Origin: Burkholderia sp. BCC0322
Lineage (GTDB): Bacteria; Pseudomonadota; Gammaproteobacteria; Burkholderiales; Burkholderiaceae
Reading direction: 5' to 3'
Length of the DNA stretch: 64,000 bases
Assembly (NCBI RefSeq): GCF_902833045.1
Contig: NZ_CADFDU010000002.1
Span: 558,001-622,000, forward strand
Position 1 is the stretch's first letter, and each line of letters opens with the position of its first letter. The notes below the pieces were generated by a model. That model was given only the letters and a program-made list of their open reading frames with translations. It was not told the DNA's origin and did not search any database. Made by a program: the position numbers and the translations under genes. Of this stretch, positions 24,250-34,325 are shown piece after piece.

Positions 24250-24843
24250 TCAACCGATCGCGCTTGCGCCGCCGGCCGAACAGACGTGCGACAGCGCGGT
24301 GCCGAGTGCCTGTGTTTGCGTGGAGTCGTAGCGCGTGAGCGTCTTCCAGTTGGCGATGCCGCGCGCGAGCCGCGCCTGGCAATCAGGCGCATCGCGCAGC
24401 GGTGCAACCTGCGCGAGCCCCGCGAGCATTTTCTGCGTCAGCCGGTCGAGCGCCGGGCGCGTGCTGGTCGCGAGATCGGGCGGCGTGCCTTCTGGCGGTC
24501 GCGTCGCGCGCCAGGTCGCGAACAGCGCGTTCTGTACGTCCTTGCTCGCGGCGATCTGATCCTCGAAGAACGTCCGGGCGAACGCGGGATCGACGCCGGC
24601 CTGTGCCGCGCGCCGCTCGACCGAGACGAGCAGTTCCGCCTCGCGCGGCCGGTCCTCGATTGCCTTGTGATTTGCCCATTTCCATCGAGCGACCGGTTCG
24701 GCGAGCGCGAGGCGTTGCGACGCGAGCGCGACGATGTTGGTGAGGGCGGTGTCGTCACCGTCTGCATTGGCGATGCGCGGGGACGAAAAGAGGGCGACGC
24801 CGAGCGCGGCGACAGCGAGGCTGGCACGAATGGCTTGCTTCAT
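24250..24843 (-). CDS. Secreted chorismate mutase (AroQ gamma class)
   Basis: 197 residues with signal peptide MKQAIRASLAVAALGVALFSSPRIANA. The mature all-helical region matches periplasmic *AroQ: ALASQRLALAEPVARWKWANHKAIEDRPREAELL (active-site Arg and Lys in ARWKW/HK, and the Arg-Glu of REAELL), then FFEDQIAASKDVQNALF. It converts chorismate to prephenate, but outside the cytoplasm, where no tyrosine/phenylalanine pathway is known. Two cysteines (CQAR and HVC) probably form a disulfide. Convergent with the exonuclease gene, 13 bases apart. Role unknown; in other species suggested in signalling or virulence. Confidence 0.88.
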   Translation of the reverse strand: MKQAIRASLAVAALGVALFSSPRIANADGDDTALTNIVALASQRLALAEPVARWKWANHKAIEDRPREAELLVSVERRAAQAGVDPAFARTFFEDQIAASKDVQNALFATWRATRPPEGTPPDLATSTRPALDRLTQKMLAGLAQVAPLRDAPDCQARLARGIANWKTLTRYDSTQTQALGTALSHVCSAGGASAIG

Positions 24844-25066
24844 CGGAACGATCGGGAGACCCGGGCGGGCCGGAGGTGGAAAACCAGAAGGATAGACGAA
24901 GACAGTCGCGCGGCGTAGCGCAGCGACCGGAGAATCAGCAGGCGAGCTGATCCGGCACCGTCAGGCTGTTGCGGCCCGGGTGCGAGGCGAATTGCGCGCG
25001 ATGCGCAGCGATGAACCGCACGATAGCGATGATCGACACGTAGCGGTTACAGAACCGAACAGGCGT

Positions 25067-25192
25067 TCACTTCGGCGAGTACAGCCTGTGCTGCTCGTCG
25101 AAGAATGCCCGCACGTGCTCGGGCAATTCGGCGAGGAATTCCACGCCGACGGGTTCCGGATCCGGGCTCATCACTTGCTCGGGCGGGGGCAT
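25067..25192 (-). CDS. Possible 41-aa protein
   Basis: A short frame reading MPPPEQVMSPDPEP then VGVEFLAELPEHVRAFFDEQ, ending YSPK. The composition is protein-like (acidic, one amphipathic helix), unlike the Arg-rich shadow in the overlapping longer frame. The ribosome site is poor and the start is uncertain. It lies alone between aroQ and the DUF2946 gene. Unknown function; may not be expressed. Confidence 0.35.
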   Translation of the reverse strand: MPPPEQVMSPDPEPVGVEFLAELPEHVRAFFDEQHRLYSPK

Positions 25193-25380
25193 GCGGGTTG
25201 GTCTTTCGTCCATGATTGTTTCTCCAGCAGGTTCGATGATTATCAACCTCGCGCTTGAATTTATGCCAGTGGCGAATCGTTAGATTTTGTCTCTGTTGTA
25301 TTAACGGCACATGCGCTCTGACGCGCGCTGTGATGCCGACTATTGCTTCGTGCGGAATCGGCAACAATCGGCCCACTTGT

Positions 25381-25386
25381 TATACT
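25381..25386 (+). promoter_or_regulatory. -10-like box before the DUF2946 / TonB receptor operon
   Basis: TATACT 24 bases before the DUF2946 start codon. The -35 region is degenerate. An AT-rich stretch TGATTATCAACC at about 25236-25247 is only loosely Fur-like. Confidence 0.4.
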
Positions 25387-25410
25387 TGCGCGCACTTTTT
25401 CTGGACCGCG

Positions 25411-25800
25411 ATGAAACGAACGACGCGATGGATTGGCCTCGTATGGCTGGCGCTGGTACTGAACGTACTGTCGCCCGTCATTGGCTATGCGCGTCTTGCA
25501 TCGAGCGGCGCCGGCGAGCTCACGCTCGAGTTGTGCAGTGCAGCGGGCGCCCGCCAGGTCGTGCTCGCGCAGGCGGGCGGCGATCACGATGCGTCGTCGT
25601 TCGACCATGCCGGCGTGCCGCACTGCGTGTACTGTCCCGGCTTCGCGGCGAACGTGGCGCTCGGGTCGAGCCTGCCCGTGTTGCCGGGCTTCGTGCGGAC
25701 GTTCGCCTATCGCGCGGTCGCGCCGGCCATTCCCGAATTTCCCCGCAAGGGCATCCGTTTCGCGCAGCCTCGCGCCCCGCCTGAAAACGCTTCGATCTGA
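25411..25800 (+). CDS. DUF2946-family exported protein
   Basis: 129 residues beginning MKRTTRWIGLVWLALVLNVLSPVIGYA, a signal peptide or anchor. DUF2946 features: LELCSAAG, an Asp/His-rich stretch GGDHDASSFDHAGVPHC, and the CVYCPGF motif (CxxC). His/Asp/Cys richness suggests periplasmic metal binding. Members of this family commonly sit beside TonB-dependent receptors associated with copper; here the receptor gene follows after 124 bases, and a thioredoxin-like gene follows that. The ATG at 25411 is the first one giving the signal peptide. Confidence 0.8.
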   Translation: MKRTTRWIGLVWLALVLNVLSPVIGYARLASSGAGELTLELCSAAGARQVVLAQAGGDHDASSFDHAGVPHCVYCPGFAANVALGSSLPVLPGFVRTFAYRAVAPAIPEFPRKGIRFAQPRAPPENASI

Positions 25801-25924
25801 TTGATGTCGTCCGCGCGCCCCGGTGGCGCGCGTGCCGTCCGCGGCCGGGCCGCGTGCCGCGCCGTTCGTGCGCGGTGCGCGCTCGTGTCCGGCGGCGTCC
25901 GGTCACGTTTTCAGGAATTCACTC

Positions 25925-28285
25925 ATGCCCTCTCTCTTCGCCGCGCGGTCGTTGCGCGGCCGGCTCGCGCTCGCGTGCGCGGCCGCGTTCGCGTGGTCCG
26001 CCGCTCATGCGGCCTCAACCGACGATGCACGCGGCACTGCCCCGCGTGGTGGCGCCGAGCGTGCCGCCGATGCTGCCGTTCCCGCTTCGGCTGTCGCACC
26101 CGTGGCGCCGGCGGCCGGCGATACGCTGACCGCCGTCAGCGTGACCGCGCAGCGGCAACCGATCGATCCGGATACGCCGGCCGTCGTCACGTCGATCACG
26201 CGCGAGCAGATCGAATCGCACACCAACGTGACCACCGAGGACGCGCTGAAGTACGCGCCGAACCTGATGGTCCGCAAGCGCTATATCGGCGACCGCAACA
26301 GCGTGTTCGCAGGCCGCGACTTCAACGAACTGCAGAGCGCGCGCGGACTCGTCTATGCCGACGGCGTGCTGCTGTCGAACCTGCTCGGCTCCAGCTACGC
26401 GTACCCGCCGCGCTGGTCGCTCATTCCGCCCGACGATATCGCGCGCGTCGACGTGCTCTACGGCCCCTTTTCCGCGCTGTATCCGGGCAATTCGATCGGC
26501 TCGACCGTGCTGCTCACGACGCGCCGCCCGGAAACGCTCGAGGCGTCGCTGTCGACGCAGTTCTTCACGCAGCGCTATCACGACGGCTACGGATTCGCGG
26601 ACAGCTTCGGCGGCAATCACCAGACCGCGCGGATCGCGAACCGCGTCGGCCGGTTCTGGTTCGCGCTGTCGCTCGACCGGCTCGAGAACAACGGTCAGCC
26701 GATGCAGTACGCGAGCCCCAATTCGGCGTACAACCCGAAGCTCGGCATTGCCGTGCCCGTGACGGGCGCCGTGACCGACATCGGGCCCAACGGCCGGCCG
26801 CGGACCATCGTCGGCGCGCAGACGATCGAGCGGACCGAGCAGCTCAACGAGACGGTCCGGATGGGCTATGCGTTTACCGACCACGTCGATGCAACGCTCA
26901 CGCTCGGGCACTGGGAGAACCATTACCGGCAGCACGGCGAGACCTTTCTGCGCGATGCGGCCGGCAATCCGGTCTACGGCGGCAATGTGTCGATCGGCGG
27001 CCAGAACATGACCGTCGCGCCGAATGCATTCGCGCCGCAGCGTGGCGACCAGGAGAACTGGCTGTACGCGCTCGGCCTGAACGGCCGCCTCGATTCCGGC
27101 TGGCGCCTGTCGGGCGTCGTATCCGCATACGACGTGTCGCGCGACGTGCAGCGCTCGGCGTCGACCGTGCAGGGCGGCGCAGGCACGCTGTTCCAGGGCG
27201 ACGGTACCGGCTGGCGCACGCTTGACCTGAAGGCCGAGGCGCCGGAAGTGAAGGGCCATACGTTCACGTTCGGCTATCACTACGACAATTACTTCCTGCG
27301 CAACGTCACGTACAACACGGCCGACTGGCTGGCCGGGCCGACCATGTCGCTGTCGAGCGTGTATCGCGGCGACACGCGCACGCAGGCGCTGTTCGGCCAG
27401 GACGCGTGGCGCTTCGCGCCGGGCTGGCTCGCGACGCTGGGGTTGCGTTACGAGCGCTGGGATGCGTATGGGGGCGCGCTCGGCAATGCAACGGGCACGC
27501 TCGGCTATGCGGACCGGAGCGCGAACGCGCTGTCGCCGAAAGTCGCGCTGCAATGGGATGCGACCGACGTCTGGCGCTTCCGGCTGTCGTTCGCGACCGG
27601 CACGCGTTTCCCGACGGTCGGCGAACTGTTCCAGGGCACGATCTCGAACAACGCGATCGTCAACAACAACCCGAACCTGCGGCCGGAAAAGGCGATCGAC
27701 TGGGACTTCACGGCCGAGCGCGACGTGGGTGTCGGCGTCGTGCGTGCCAGCGTGTTCCAGAGCGATCTGCGCGATTCGATCTACAGCCAGACGACAGTCT
27801 CGGGCGCGACGACGGTGACCAACATCTCGAACGTCGATCGTGTGCGTGTGCGCGGCGTCGAACTCGCGTTCAGCGGCGAGAACGTCGGGCTGCGCGGGCT
27901 CAATCTCGACGCGAACGTGTCGGCGAGCAACGCGCAGATCCTTGCCGATGCCGCGAATCCCGCGTACGTCGGCTCGCGCTTTCCGCGAATTCCGCGCATG
28001 CGTGCGAACCTGCTCGCGTCGTATCGCTTCGACGAACACTGGCTTGCGAGCGTCGGCGTGCGCTACTCGGGCCGCCAGTTCAACACGCTCGACAACAGCG
28101 ACGTGAATCCGGACGTCTACGGCGGCACGAGTTCGTTCACGGTCGTCGACCTGAAGGCGCGCTACCGTTTCGACCGTCACTGGACCGCGTCGCTCGGCAT
28201 CGACAACCTGACGGATCGACGCTACTACGTGTTCCACCCGTATCCGGGGCGTACTTTCTATGGAGAACTGAAATGGTCGCTGTGA
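25925..28285 (+). CDS. TonB-dependent outer-membrane receptor
   Basis: 786-residue receptor: signal peptide (about 1-32), an Ala/Pro linker, TonB box region TLTAVSVTAQ, plug domain (about 75-190: VVTSITREQIESHTNVTTEDALKYAPNLMVRKRYIGDRN, IARVDVLYGPFSALYPGNSIGSTVLLTTR) and a 22-stranded barrel ending in WSL after RRYYVFHPYPGRTFYGELKWSL-type strands. Substrate not directly readable. The DUF2946 neighbour hints at a metal, perhaps copper, rather than a siderophore; no siderophore synthesis genes are near. The following thioredoxin-like gene overlaps its end by 13 bases. Confidence 0.9.
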   Translation: MPSLFAARSLRGRLALACAAAFAWSAAHAASTDDARGTAPRGGAERAADAAVPASAVAPVAPAAGDTLTAVSVTAQRQPIDPDTPAVVTSITREQIESHTNVTTEDALKYAPNLMVRKRYIGDRNSVFAGRDFNELQSARGLVYADGVLLSNLLGSSYAYPPRWSLIPPDDIARVDVLYGPFSALYPGNSIGSTVLLTTRRPETLEASLSTQFFTQRYHDGYGFADSFGGNHQTARIANRVGRFWFALSLDRLENNGQPMQYASPNSAYNPKLGIAVPVTGAVTDIGPNGRPRTIVGAQTIERTEQLNETVRMGYAFTDHVDATLTLGHWENHYRQHGETFLRDAAGNPVYGGNVSIGGQNMTVAPNAFAPQRGDQENWLYALGLNGRLDSGWRLSGVVSAYDVSRDVQRSASTVQGGAGTLFQGDGTGWRTLDLKAEAPEVKGHTFTFGYHYDNYFLRNVTYNTADWLAGPTMSLSSVYRGDTRTQALFGQDAWRFAPGWLATLGLRYERWDAYGGALGNATGTLGYADRSANALSPKVALQWDATDVWRFRLSFATGTRFPTVGELFQGTISNNAIVNNNPNLRPEKAIDWDFTAERDVGVGVVRASVFQSDLRDSIYSQTTVSGATTVTNISNVDRVRVRGVELAFSGENVGLRGLNLDANVSASNAQILADAANPAYVGSRFPRIPRMRANLLASYRFDEHWLASVGVRYSGRQFNTLDNSDVNPDVYGGTSSFTVVDLKARYRFDRHWTASLGIDNLTDRRYYVFHPYPGRTFYGELKWSL

Positions 28286-28686
28286 GATCGCGCGCGGCCG
28301 ACGTCGCGCGCCTGTATGCGGCCGCGCACGAGCGGCCGCTGGCGGTCGAGATCTGGTCGCTCGATTGCGGATACTGTCGCGAGAACGCCGCGCATCCGGT
28401 TGCGTGGCAGCGTCGCCATCCGGACGTGCAACTCGCGATGGTCGCGTACGACGACAACGGCGCGGCCATCTCGCATGCGCTCACGCAGATGAAATTGCCG
28501 CCGCAGGTTGCGCAGTACGCGAACGCGGAGCCGATGCCCGCGCGTCTGCGCGCGGCGCTCGATGCGGGATGGAGAGGGGAAATGCCACGCACCGTGTGGA
28601 TTGGGCGCGATGGCGCATGCGAAGCGCGCAGCGGATTGCTGACGGCAGACGTGCTCGAGAACCGGTTGCAGTGCGCGGAGCGCTGA
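28273..28686 (+). CDS. Thioredoxin-like protein (CGYC), no signal peptide
   Basis: 137 residues with a thioredoxin-type active site CGYC at about residues 32-35 (EIWSLDCGYCREN) and a cis-Pro loop in EMPRTVWIGRDG. There is no signal peptide, so it should be cytoplasmic, unusual for a partner of an outer-membrane receptor. ATG at 28273 lies inside the receptor gene (13-base overlap in a different frame), implying translational coupling. A C-terminal Cys (LQCAER) is also present. Could reduce a metal or an exported partner's thiols; the substrate is unknown. Confidence 0.75.
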   Translation: MVAVRSRAADVARLYAAAHERPLAVEIWSLDCGYCRENAAHPVAWQRRHPDVQLAMVAYDDNGAAISHALTQMKLPPQVAQYANAEPMPARLRAALDAGWRGEMPRTVWIGRDGACEARSGLLTADVLENRLQCAER

Positions 28687-28732
28687 ACGGGCCGGCGGCG
28701 CGCGGCGAACGGGCCGCGCGCCGGCCTGATGC

Positions 28733-28754
28733 GAAAACGCGCCCGAAGGCGCGT
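28733..28754 (-). terminator. Terminator of the GlsB-family gene
   Basis: On the minus strand, ACGCGCC-TTCG-GGCGCGT then TTTTC: a 7-bp stem with a UUCG tetraloop, 12 bases after the stop. A second, very GC-rich hairpin at about 28690-28726 may stop the facing operon. Confidence 0.65.
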
Positions 28755-28765
28755 GGAGAGAAGCG

Positions 28766-29020
28766 TCAGGCCGCTCGCTTGAATAGCCGGATCACGAACA
28801 GCAGGATCACCGCGCCGACGACCGCGACGATAACCGAACCGATGAAGCCGCTGCCGATGCTGATGCCGAGCAGCCCGGCGAGCCAGCCGCCAATCACCGC
28901 GCCAACGATCCCGACGATGATGTCGACGATCAGCCCGAAGCCGCCGCCCTTGACGAGCAAGCCGGCAAGCCAGCCGGCGATCGCGCCGATGATGAGCCAC
29001 ATAATCAAGCCATGAGCCAT
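28766..29020 (-). CDS. GlsB/YeaQ/YmgE-family membrane protein
   Basis: 84-residue, Gly-rich inner-membrane protein with three hydrophobic helices: MWLIIGAIAGWLAGLLV, LIVDIIVGIVGAVIGGWLAGLL, and GFIGSVIVAVVGAVILLFVIRLF. This is the transglycosylase-associated (GlsB/YeaQ) family, often stress-induced; molecular function unknown. AAGGAGAGGACAACC before the ATG at 29020 decides the start. Confidence 0.9.
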   Translation of the reverse strand: MAHGLIMWLIIGAIAGWLAGLLVKGGGFGLIVDIIVGIVGAVIGGWLAGLLGISIGSGFIGSVIVAVVGAVILLFVIRLFKRAA

Positions 29021-29282
29021 GGTTGTCCTCTCCTTGAGTTGTATCGAATGACCGGACGTCGGCTGTGTCGCCGCAAGCTGAATGAATGCGGCATCGCGAC
29101 CCGCCGTGCCGCCCACGCAATGTACCGCGATAGACGGGTCGGAATCGTTAAGTAATGTTATGCACCCTTAACGGGATTTTCCAGAGAATTCGTCTGCGTA
29201 CGGCGACGCTCGCGCACGGGCAATGCGCGACGAAATGAATCTGTAAGAACGGGGCGCCGGTGAAGCCGGTCGGCCATGCGCG

Positions 29283-29702
29283 TCATCGTTCGCGCGTCGA
29301 TGCCTGCATGCCCGCGTCGGGCAATCCGTCGCTTGCGTCTGCGATCGGCCGTGCGACGGTCGTGGCATCGCCGATCGCCTCGATCGACGGCAGGGCGAAG
29401 CGGGCGAGAAAGCGCGACGCATCGGCTTCACCGATCCGCGTCATCGTGCGGCCGGGGTCGGTGTCGAGCGTGTCGCGTTCGGTATCCGTCATCATGCGGT
29501 TTCTTGAGGGGCGGTTGATGCGTCCGAACTCGTACGCGAAGATCGTGCATTGCACGACCGACAGCGCGTCGTCGAACAGCTTCAGCACTTCGGCTGCGAA
29601 TGCGTTCAATTCGCTGTCGCCGATCATGGCGACGAGGCGCGTCGCACGCGATACGTCCAGTTGCCCGGTGAGTTCGGTCGCGCGAGACGGCCACGTGCGC
29701 AT
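29283..29702 (-). CDS. Hypothetical protein resembling the N-terminus of a LuxR-type regulator
   Basis: About 139 residues from the ATG at 29702. Residues about 20-62 (RLVAMIGDSELNAFAAEVLKLFDDALSVVQCTIFAYEFGRINRP) look like the helix-strand start of LuxR/GerE-type regulators. The rest changes character (NRMMTDTERDTLDTDPGRTM...) and no helix-turn-helix follows in any frame before 29163. It may be a truncated regulator gene or an unrelated small protein. The ribosome site is poor. It lies downstream of tRNA-Thr on the same strand but behind its terminator. Confidence 0.45.
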   Translation of the reverse strand: MRTWPSRATELTGQLDVSRATRLVAMIGDSELNAFAAEVLKLFDDALSVVQCTIFAYEFGRINRPSRNRMMTDTERDTLDTDPGRTMTRIGEADASRFLARFALPSIEAIGDATTVARPIADASDGLPDAGMQASTRER

Positions 29703-29833
29703 GATGCTCGGAGAGGGCTGATCGGTCCGTCGATTGTGATCGGCGTGGTGCAGCGCGGGAGTCGGGTGATGCCCGCAAGCGGAGCGGACGCGGGCAGAAG
29801 GAGGGCGGCGCACGATTTGGCGCCCGGAATGAG

Positions 29834-29868
29834 AAAAGGGCTGACAAGCAATGCTTGTCAGCCCTTTA
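29834..29868 (-). terminator. Terminator of tRNA-Thr
   Basis: Perfect 15-bp inverted repeat (AAAGGGCTGACAAGC / GCTTGTCAGCCCTTT) around a 3-base loop, followed on the minus strand by TTTTCTC. It begins 5 bases after the tRNA 3' end. Confidence 0.9.
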
Positions 29869-29873
29869 TAACT

Positions 29874-29949
29874 TGGTGCCGGAGATAGGAGTCGAACCTA
29901 CGACCTTCGCATTACGAATGCGCTGCTCTACCAACTGAGCTACACCGGC
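29874..29949 (-). tRNA. tRNA-Thr(CGU)
   Basis: 76 bases with encoded CCA. Acceptor GCCGGTG, D-arm GCTCAGTTGGTAGAGC, anticodon loop TTCGTAA giving CGT (reads ACG), T-loop TTCGACT. The top anticodon-stem pair is a G-A mismatch. Its promoter (29964-29993) and terminator are both visible, so it is a single-gene unit. Confidence 0.96.
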
Positions 29950-29963
29950 ATCAGAGAAACGAA

Positions 29964-29993
29964 ATTATAAGGTGAAATTTGAAACCTTGGCAA
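29964..29993 (-). promoter_or_regulatory. Promoter of tRNA-Thr
   Basis: On the minus strand: TTGCCA (29988-29993), 18-base spacer, TATAAT (29964-29969), ending 14 bases before the tRNA 5' end. Confidence 0.7.
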
Positions 29994-30156
29994 TAGGTTT
30001 TGCGAATTTTTTTCAGCTTGCTGCTGCTGTTTCGCGAAACTCATCGACTCGGCAAACTTCCCGCTTCGTTTCACTGCGACGCGACCCGTTGGGGTCACAT
30101 CGAGAGGCGCGATTTTACGTACGTCGCGCGACCCTGTCTAGTGCTGCAGTGCAAAT

Positions 30157-31170
<1,014 letters not shown>

Positions 31171-31378
31171 GACAGACTCCAGAAGGCCAAAGAATCCTTG
31201 AATGGCCGCAATTTTACCCGTCGCGCCTCTCGTACCGCCGGGTTTTTTCGTCCGGTTACATGGCCGGGCGGCCGGCCCGGTTTCCGGAGGGGGAGACGGG
31301 CGGGACGCGCGTTGTCGCGGCGGCAGGCGGCGCGGTCGGACCCCGCGATTGCGCTCGGTTCCAGCCGTACTCGCACAA

Positions 31379-31413
31379 TAAAAAAGCCGGTGCCGCGACG
31401 GGCGGCACCGGCT
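31379..31413 (-). terminator. Intrinsic terminator of pepN
   Basis: On the minus strand, AGCCGGTGCCGC-loop-GCGGCACCGGCT (12-bp stem) followed by TTTTTATTG, 32 bases after the pepN stop. Confidence 0.9.
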
Positions 31414-31444
31414 GTATCGCACACGCGCGATGCGGGCGAGGGCG

Positions 31445-34138
31445 TTACGCGAGCGCCTTCTCGACGATTTCGCGCACGTCGCGCGATTTCGCACCGGCGG
31501 CGACCTGCTCGAGCGCGTCGCGCATCCGGTCGCGCAGTGCCGGCGTGAAGCGGCGCCACAATTCGAGCGAGCGGGCGAGGCGCGCCGCGACCTGCGGGTT
31601 GATCGCGTCGAGCGCGAGCACCTGTTCGGCCCAGAACGCGTAACCCGAGCCGTCCGCCGCGTGGAATTGCGCGGGGTTGGCCGCGCAGAAGCTGAAGATC
31701 AGCGAGCGTGCGCGGTTCGGATTCTTCAGGTTGAACGCGGGGTGCGCGAGCAGCTTGCGGACCTTCGCGAGCGTCGGCTGCGCGGGCGTACCGCGTTGCG
31801 CGGCCTGCATCGCGAACCACTTGTCGATCACGAGCGCTTCCTTCTCGAAGCGGCGATAGAAATCGTCGAGCGCGTGCTCGGCCGGTTCGTTCGTGCCGGT
31901 GGCCGCGGCGGACAGCAGCGCGCCCAGCGCCGCCGCGCGATCGGTCATGTTGTTCGCCGCATCGTATTGCGCAGTCGCGAGGCGCACGGCATCGGCCGGA
32001 TCCTCGAGCTCGGCGAGATACGCGAGCGCGAGGTTCTTCAGCGCGCGGCGGCCGGAGGCCTCCGGCGTCGGTTCGTAGGCGCCGGGCGTCTGGTGCTGCT
32101 CGATTGCGCCGAGCCAGTCGGCGCGCAGCGCGGTGGCGAGCTGGCGGCGCACGAACTGGCGCGCGCGATGCACGGCGGCCGGATCGGCTTCCGCCATCTG
32201 GTCGGCGAGGTAGGTTTCCGACGGCAGCGTCAGCGCGAGTTCACGGAACGCAGGCGACAGCGTCGCGTCGGTCAGCACGCGGCGGAATGCGGCGACGAAG
32301 TTCTCGCCGAGCGTGAGCGGCTCGTTCGCGGCCGCACGCGCGGCGAGCGTCAGCAGCGCGCGCGTCGCGAGGCGCTGGCCGGCTTCCCAGCGGTTGAACG
32401 GATCGCTGTCGTGCGCGAGCAGGAAGGCGAGGTCATCGTCGCTGTAGTCGTACTCGACGATCACCGGCGACGAGAAATTGCGCAGCAGCGACGGCAGCGG
32501 TTGTTCCGGTACGTCGACGAACGTGAAGGTCTGCTCGGTGTCGGTGAACTCGAGCACGCGCGTCGTGCCTGCCGCGGCGGCTTCGCCGTCGAGACGCAGC
32601 GGCAGGTCGCGGCCGTCGCGACCGATCAGGCCGATCGCGAACGGAATCAAGAGCGGCCCTTGCTGCGTTTCGCGCGCGGCCGGCGAAGCGTCGCCGTAAC
32701 CCTGCGCGAGGGTGACCGTATAGCGGCGCGCGGCCGCGTCGTACGCGGTGCGCACCGACACGCGCGGCGTGCCGGCCTGGCTGTACCAGCGCTCGAACTG
32801 CGCGAGATCGCGCCCGTTCGCGTCGGCCATCGCGTGACGGAAGTCGTCGCAGGTCACTGCATGGCCGTCGTGGCGCTTGAAGTACAGGTCCATCCCCTTG
32901 CGGAAGCCGTCGCGGCCGAACAGCGTCTGGTACATCCGCACGACTTCCGAGCCTTTCTCGTAGACGGTCATCGTGTAGAAGTTGTTGATCTCGACGTAGC
33001 TCTCCGGGCGCACCGGGTGGGCCATCGGGCCCGCGTCCTCGGCGAACTGCAACTGGCGCAGCACGCGCACGTCCTCGATGCGCTTGACCGCGCGGGCCGC
33101 CGATTCGATGTCGTCGCCCGCGGCCATGTCGGCCGAGAATTCCTGGTCGCGGAACACCGTCAGGCCTTCCTTCAGGCTCAGCTGGAACCAGTCGCGGCAG
33201 GTCACGCGGTTGCCGGTCCAGTTGTGGAAGTACTCGTGGCCGACCACCGATTCGATGTTCGCGAAGTCGGTGTCGGTCGCGGTCTCGGGGTTCGCCAGCA
33301 CGTACTTCGTGTTGAAGATGTTGAGCCCCTTGTTTTCCATCGCGCCCATGTTGAAATCGCCGACCGCGACGATCATGAAGCGGTCGAGATCGAGCTCGAG
33401 GCCGAAGCGCTTCTCGTCCCAGCGGATCGAGTGGATCAGCGAATCCATCGCATGACGTGTCTTGTCGAGGTCGGCCGGTTCGACCCACACCTGCAGCAGC
33501 TTTTCCTTGCCCGAGCCGGTCGTGATTTTCTCCTCGATCGCGACGAGCTTGCCCGCGACTAGCGCGAACAGGTAGCTCGGCTTGCGGAACGGGTCTTCCC
33601 ACTTCGCGTAGTGGCGGCCGTCGGGCAGGTCGCCCGAATCGACGAGGTTGCCGTTCGACAGCAGCACCGGGTACGCGGCCTTGTCGGTGCGCAGCGTGAC
33701 CGTGTACGACGCCATCACGTCCGGGCGGTCGAGGAAGTAGGTGATGCGGCGGAAACCTTCGGCTTCGCACTGCGTGAAGAAGTTGCCGCTCGACACATAG
33801 AGGCCGGATAGCGTCGTATTCTGGTCGGGTGCGCATGCGCTTTCGAGCGTCAGCTCGAAAGCTTCGGGGACGTTCTCGACGGTCAGCCCGTGTTCGTGCG
33901 CGCGCACGGCGCCATGCGGCGCGCCGTCCACGTGTGCGCCGAGGAATTCAAGCGCTTCGCCCATCAGCTCGAGGTGCGGCGCGGGCGCGGCGTCCGGATT
34001 GCGGCGCACGCGCATCGTATTCCTGACGATCGTACGGGCCGGCGCGAGATCGAATTCGAGTGCGACGGAATCGATGAGGAAGGCCGGCGGCGTGTAGTCG
34101 GCGCGGCGGATCACGGTGGAAGAGGCGTTGTCGGACAT
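31445..34138 (-). CDS. pepN: Aminopeptidase N (M1 family zinc peptidase)
   Basis: 897-residue cytoplasmic metallo-aminopeptidase of broad specificity. [12 protein letters not shown] is the exopeptidase motif; [34 protein letters not shown] contains HExxH and the third zinc ligand Glu. The four-domain length is typical of the proteobacterial type. The ATG at 34138 ([15 protein letters not shown]) was chosen; a longer frame to 34207 has no homology. Divergent from a DUF4136 lipoprotein gene. Confidence 0.97.
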   Translation of the reverse strand: MSDNASSTVIRRADYTPPAFLIDSVALEFDLAPARTIVRNTMRVRRNPDAAPAPHLELMGEALEFLGAHVDGAPHGAVRAHEHGLTVENVPEAFELTLESACAPDQNTTLSGLYVSSGNFFTQCEAEGFRRITYFLDRPDVMASYTVTLRTDKAAYPVLLSNGNLVDSGDLPDGRHYAKWEDPFRKPSYLFALVAGKLVAIEEKITTGSGKEKLLQVWVEPADLDKTRHAMDSLIHSIRWDEKRFGLELDLDRFMIVAVGDFNMGAMENKGLNIFNTKYVLANPETATDTDFANIESVVGHEYFHNWTGNRVTCRDWFQLSLKEGLTVFRDQEFSADMAAGDDIESAARAVKRIEDVRVLRQLQFAEDAGPMAHPVRPESYVEINNFYTMTVYEKGSEVVRMYQTLFGRDGFRKGMDLYFKRHDGHAVTCDDFRHAMADANGRDLAQFERWYSQAGTPRVSVRTAYDAAARRYTVTLAQGYGDASPAARETQQGPLLIPFAIGLIGRDGRDLPLRLDGEAAAAGTTRVLEFTDTEQTFTFVDVPEQPLPSLLRNFSSPVIVEYDYSDDDLAFLLAHDSDPFNRWEAGQRLATRALLTLAARAAANEPLTLGENFVAAFRRVLTDATLSPAFRELALTLPSETYLADQMAEADPAAVHRARQFVRRQLATALRADWLGAIEQHQTPGAYEPTPEASGRRALKNLALAYLAELEDPADAVRLATAQYDAANNMTDRAAALGALLSAAATGTNEPAEHALDDFYRRFEKEALVIDKWFAMQAAQRGTPAQPTLAKVRKLLAHPAFNLKNPNRARSLIFSFCAANPAQFHAADGSGYAFWAEQVLALDAINPQVAARLARSLELWRRFTPALRDRMRDALEQVAAGAKSRDVREIVEKALA

Positions 34139-34325
34139 GGTCGTCGAGATCGGTGGAGTGGGGGACGGGCCCGTGGCACGGGCCGGGCGAACCGGGCCAT
34201 TGTACAAAGGCTGGCGGCCGCGTGCCGGGCGAACTTTTTACCGGTTCCGGGAGTCCGCGTATTATCGGCATCCCGTTACGGTTCGCGCGGTGCGACGAAC
34301 GGGTGACGGATCGAAGAGGATCAAC

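Noticed and set aside
24980-25258. 92-residue plus-strand ORF
   Set aside because: No ribosome site, atypical composition; appears to be the complement of the small minus-strand frame.
25230-25265. Fur box before the TonB receptor operon
   Set aside because: TGATTATCAACC matches only part of the 19-base consensus and lies far from the -10 box.
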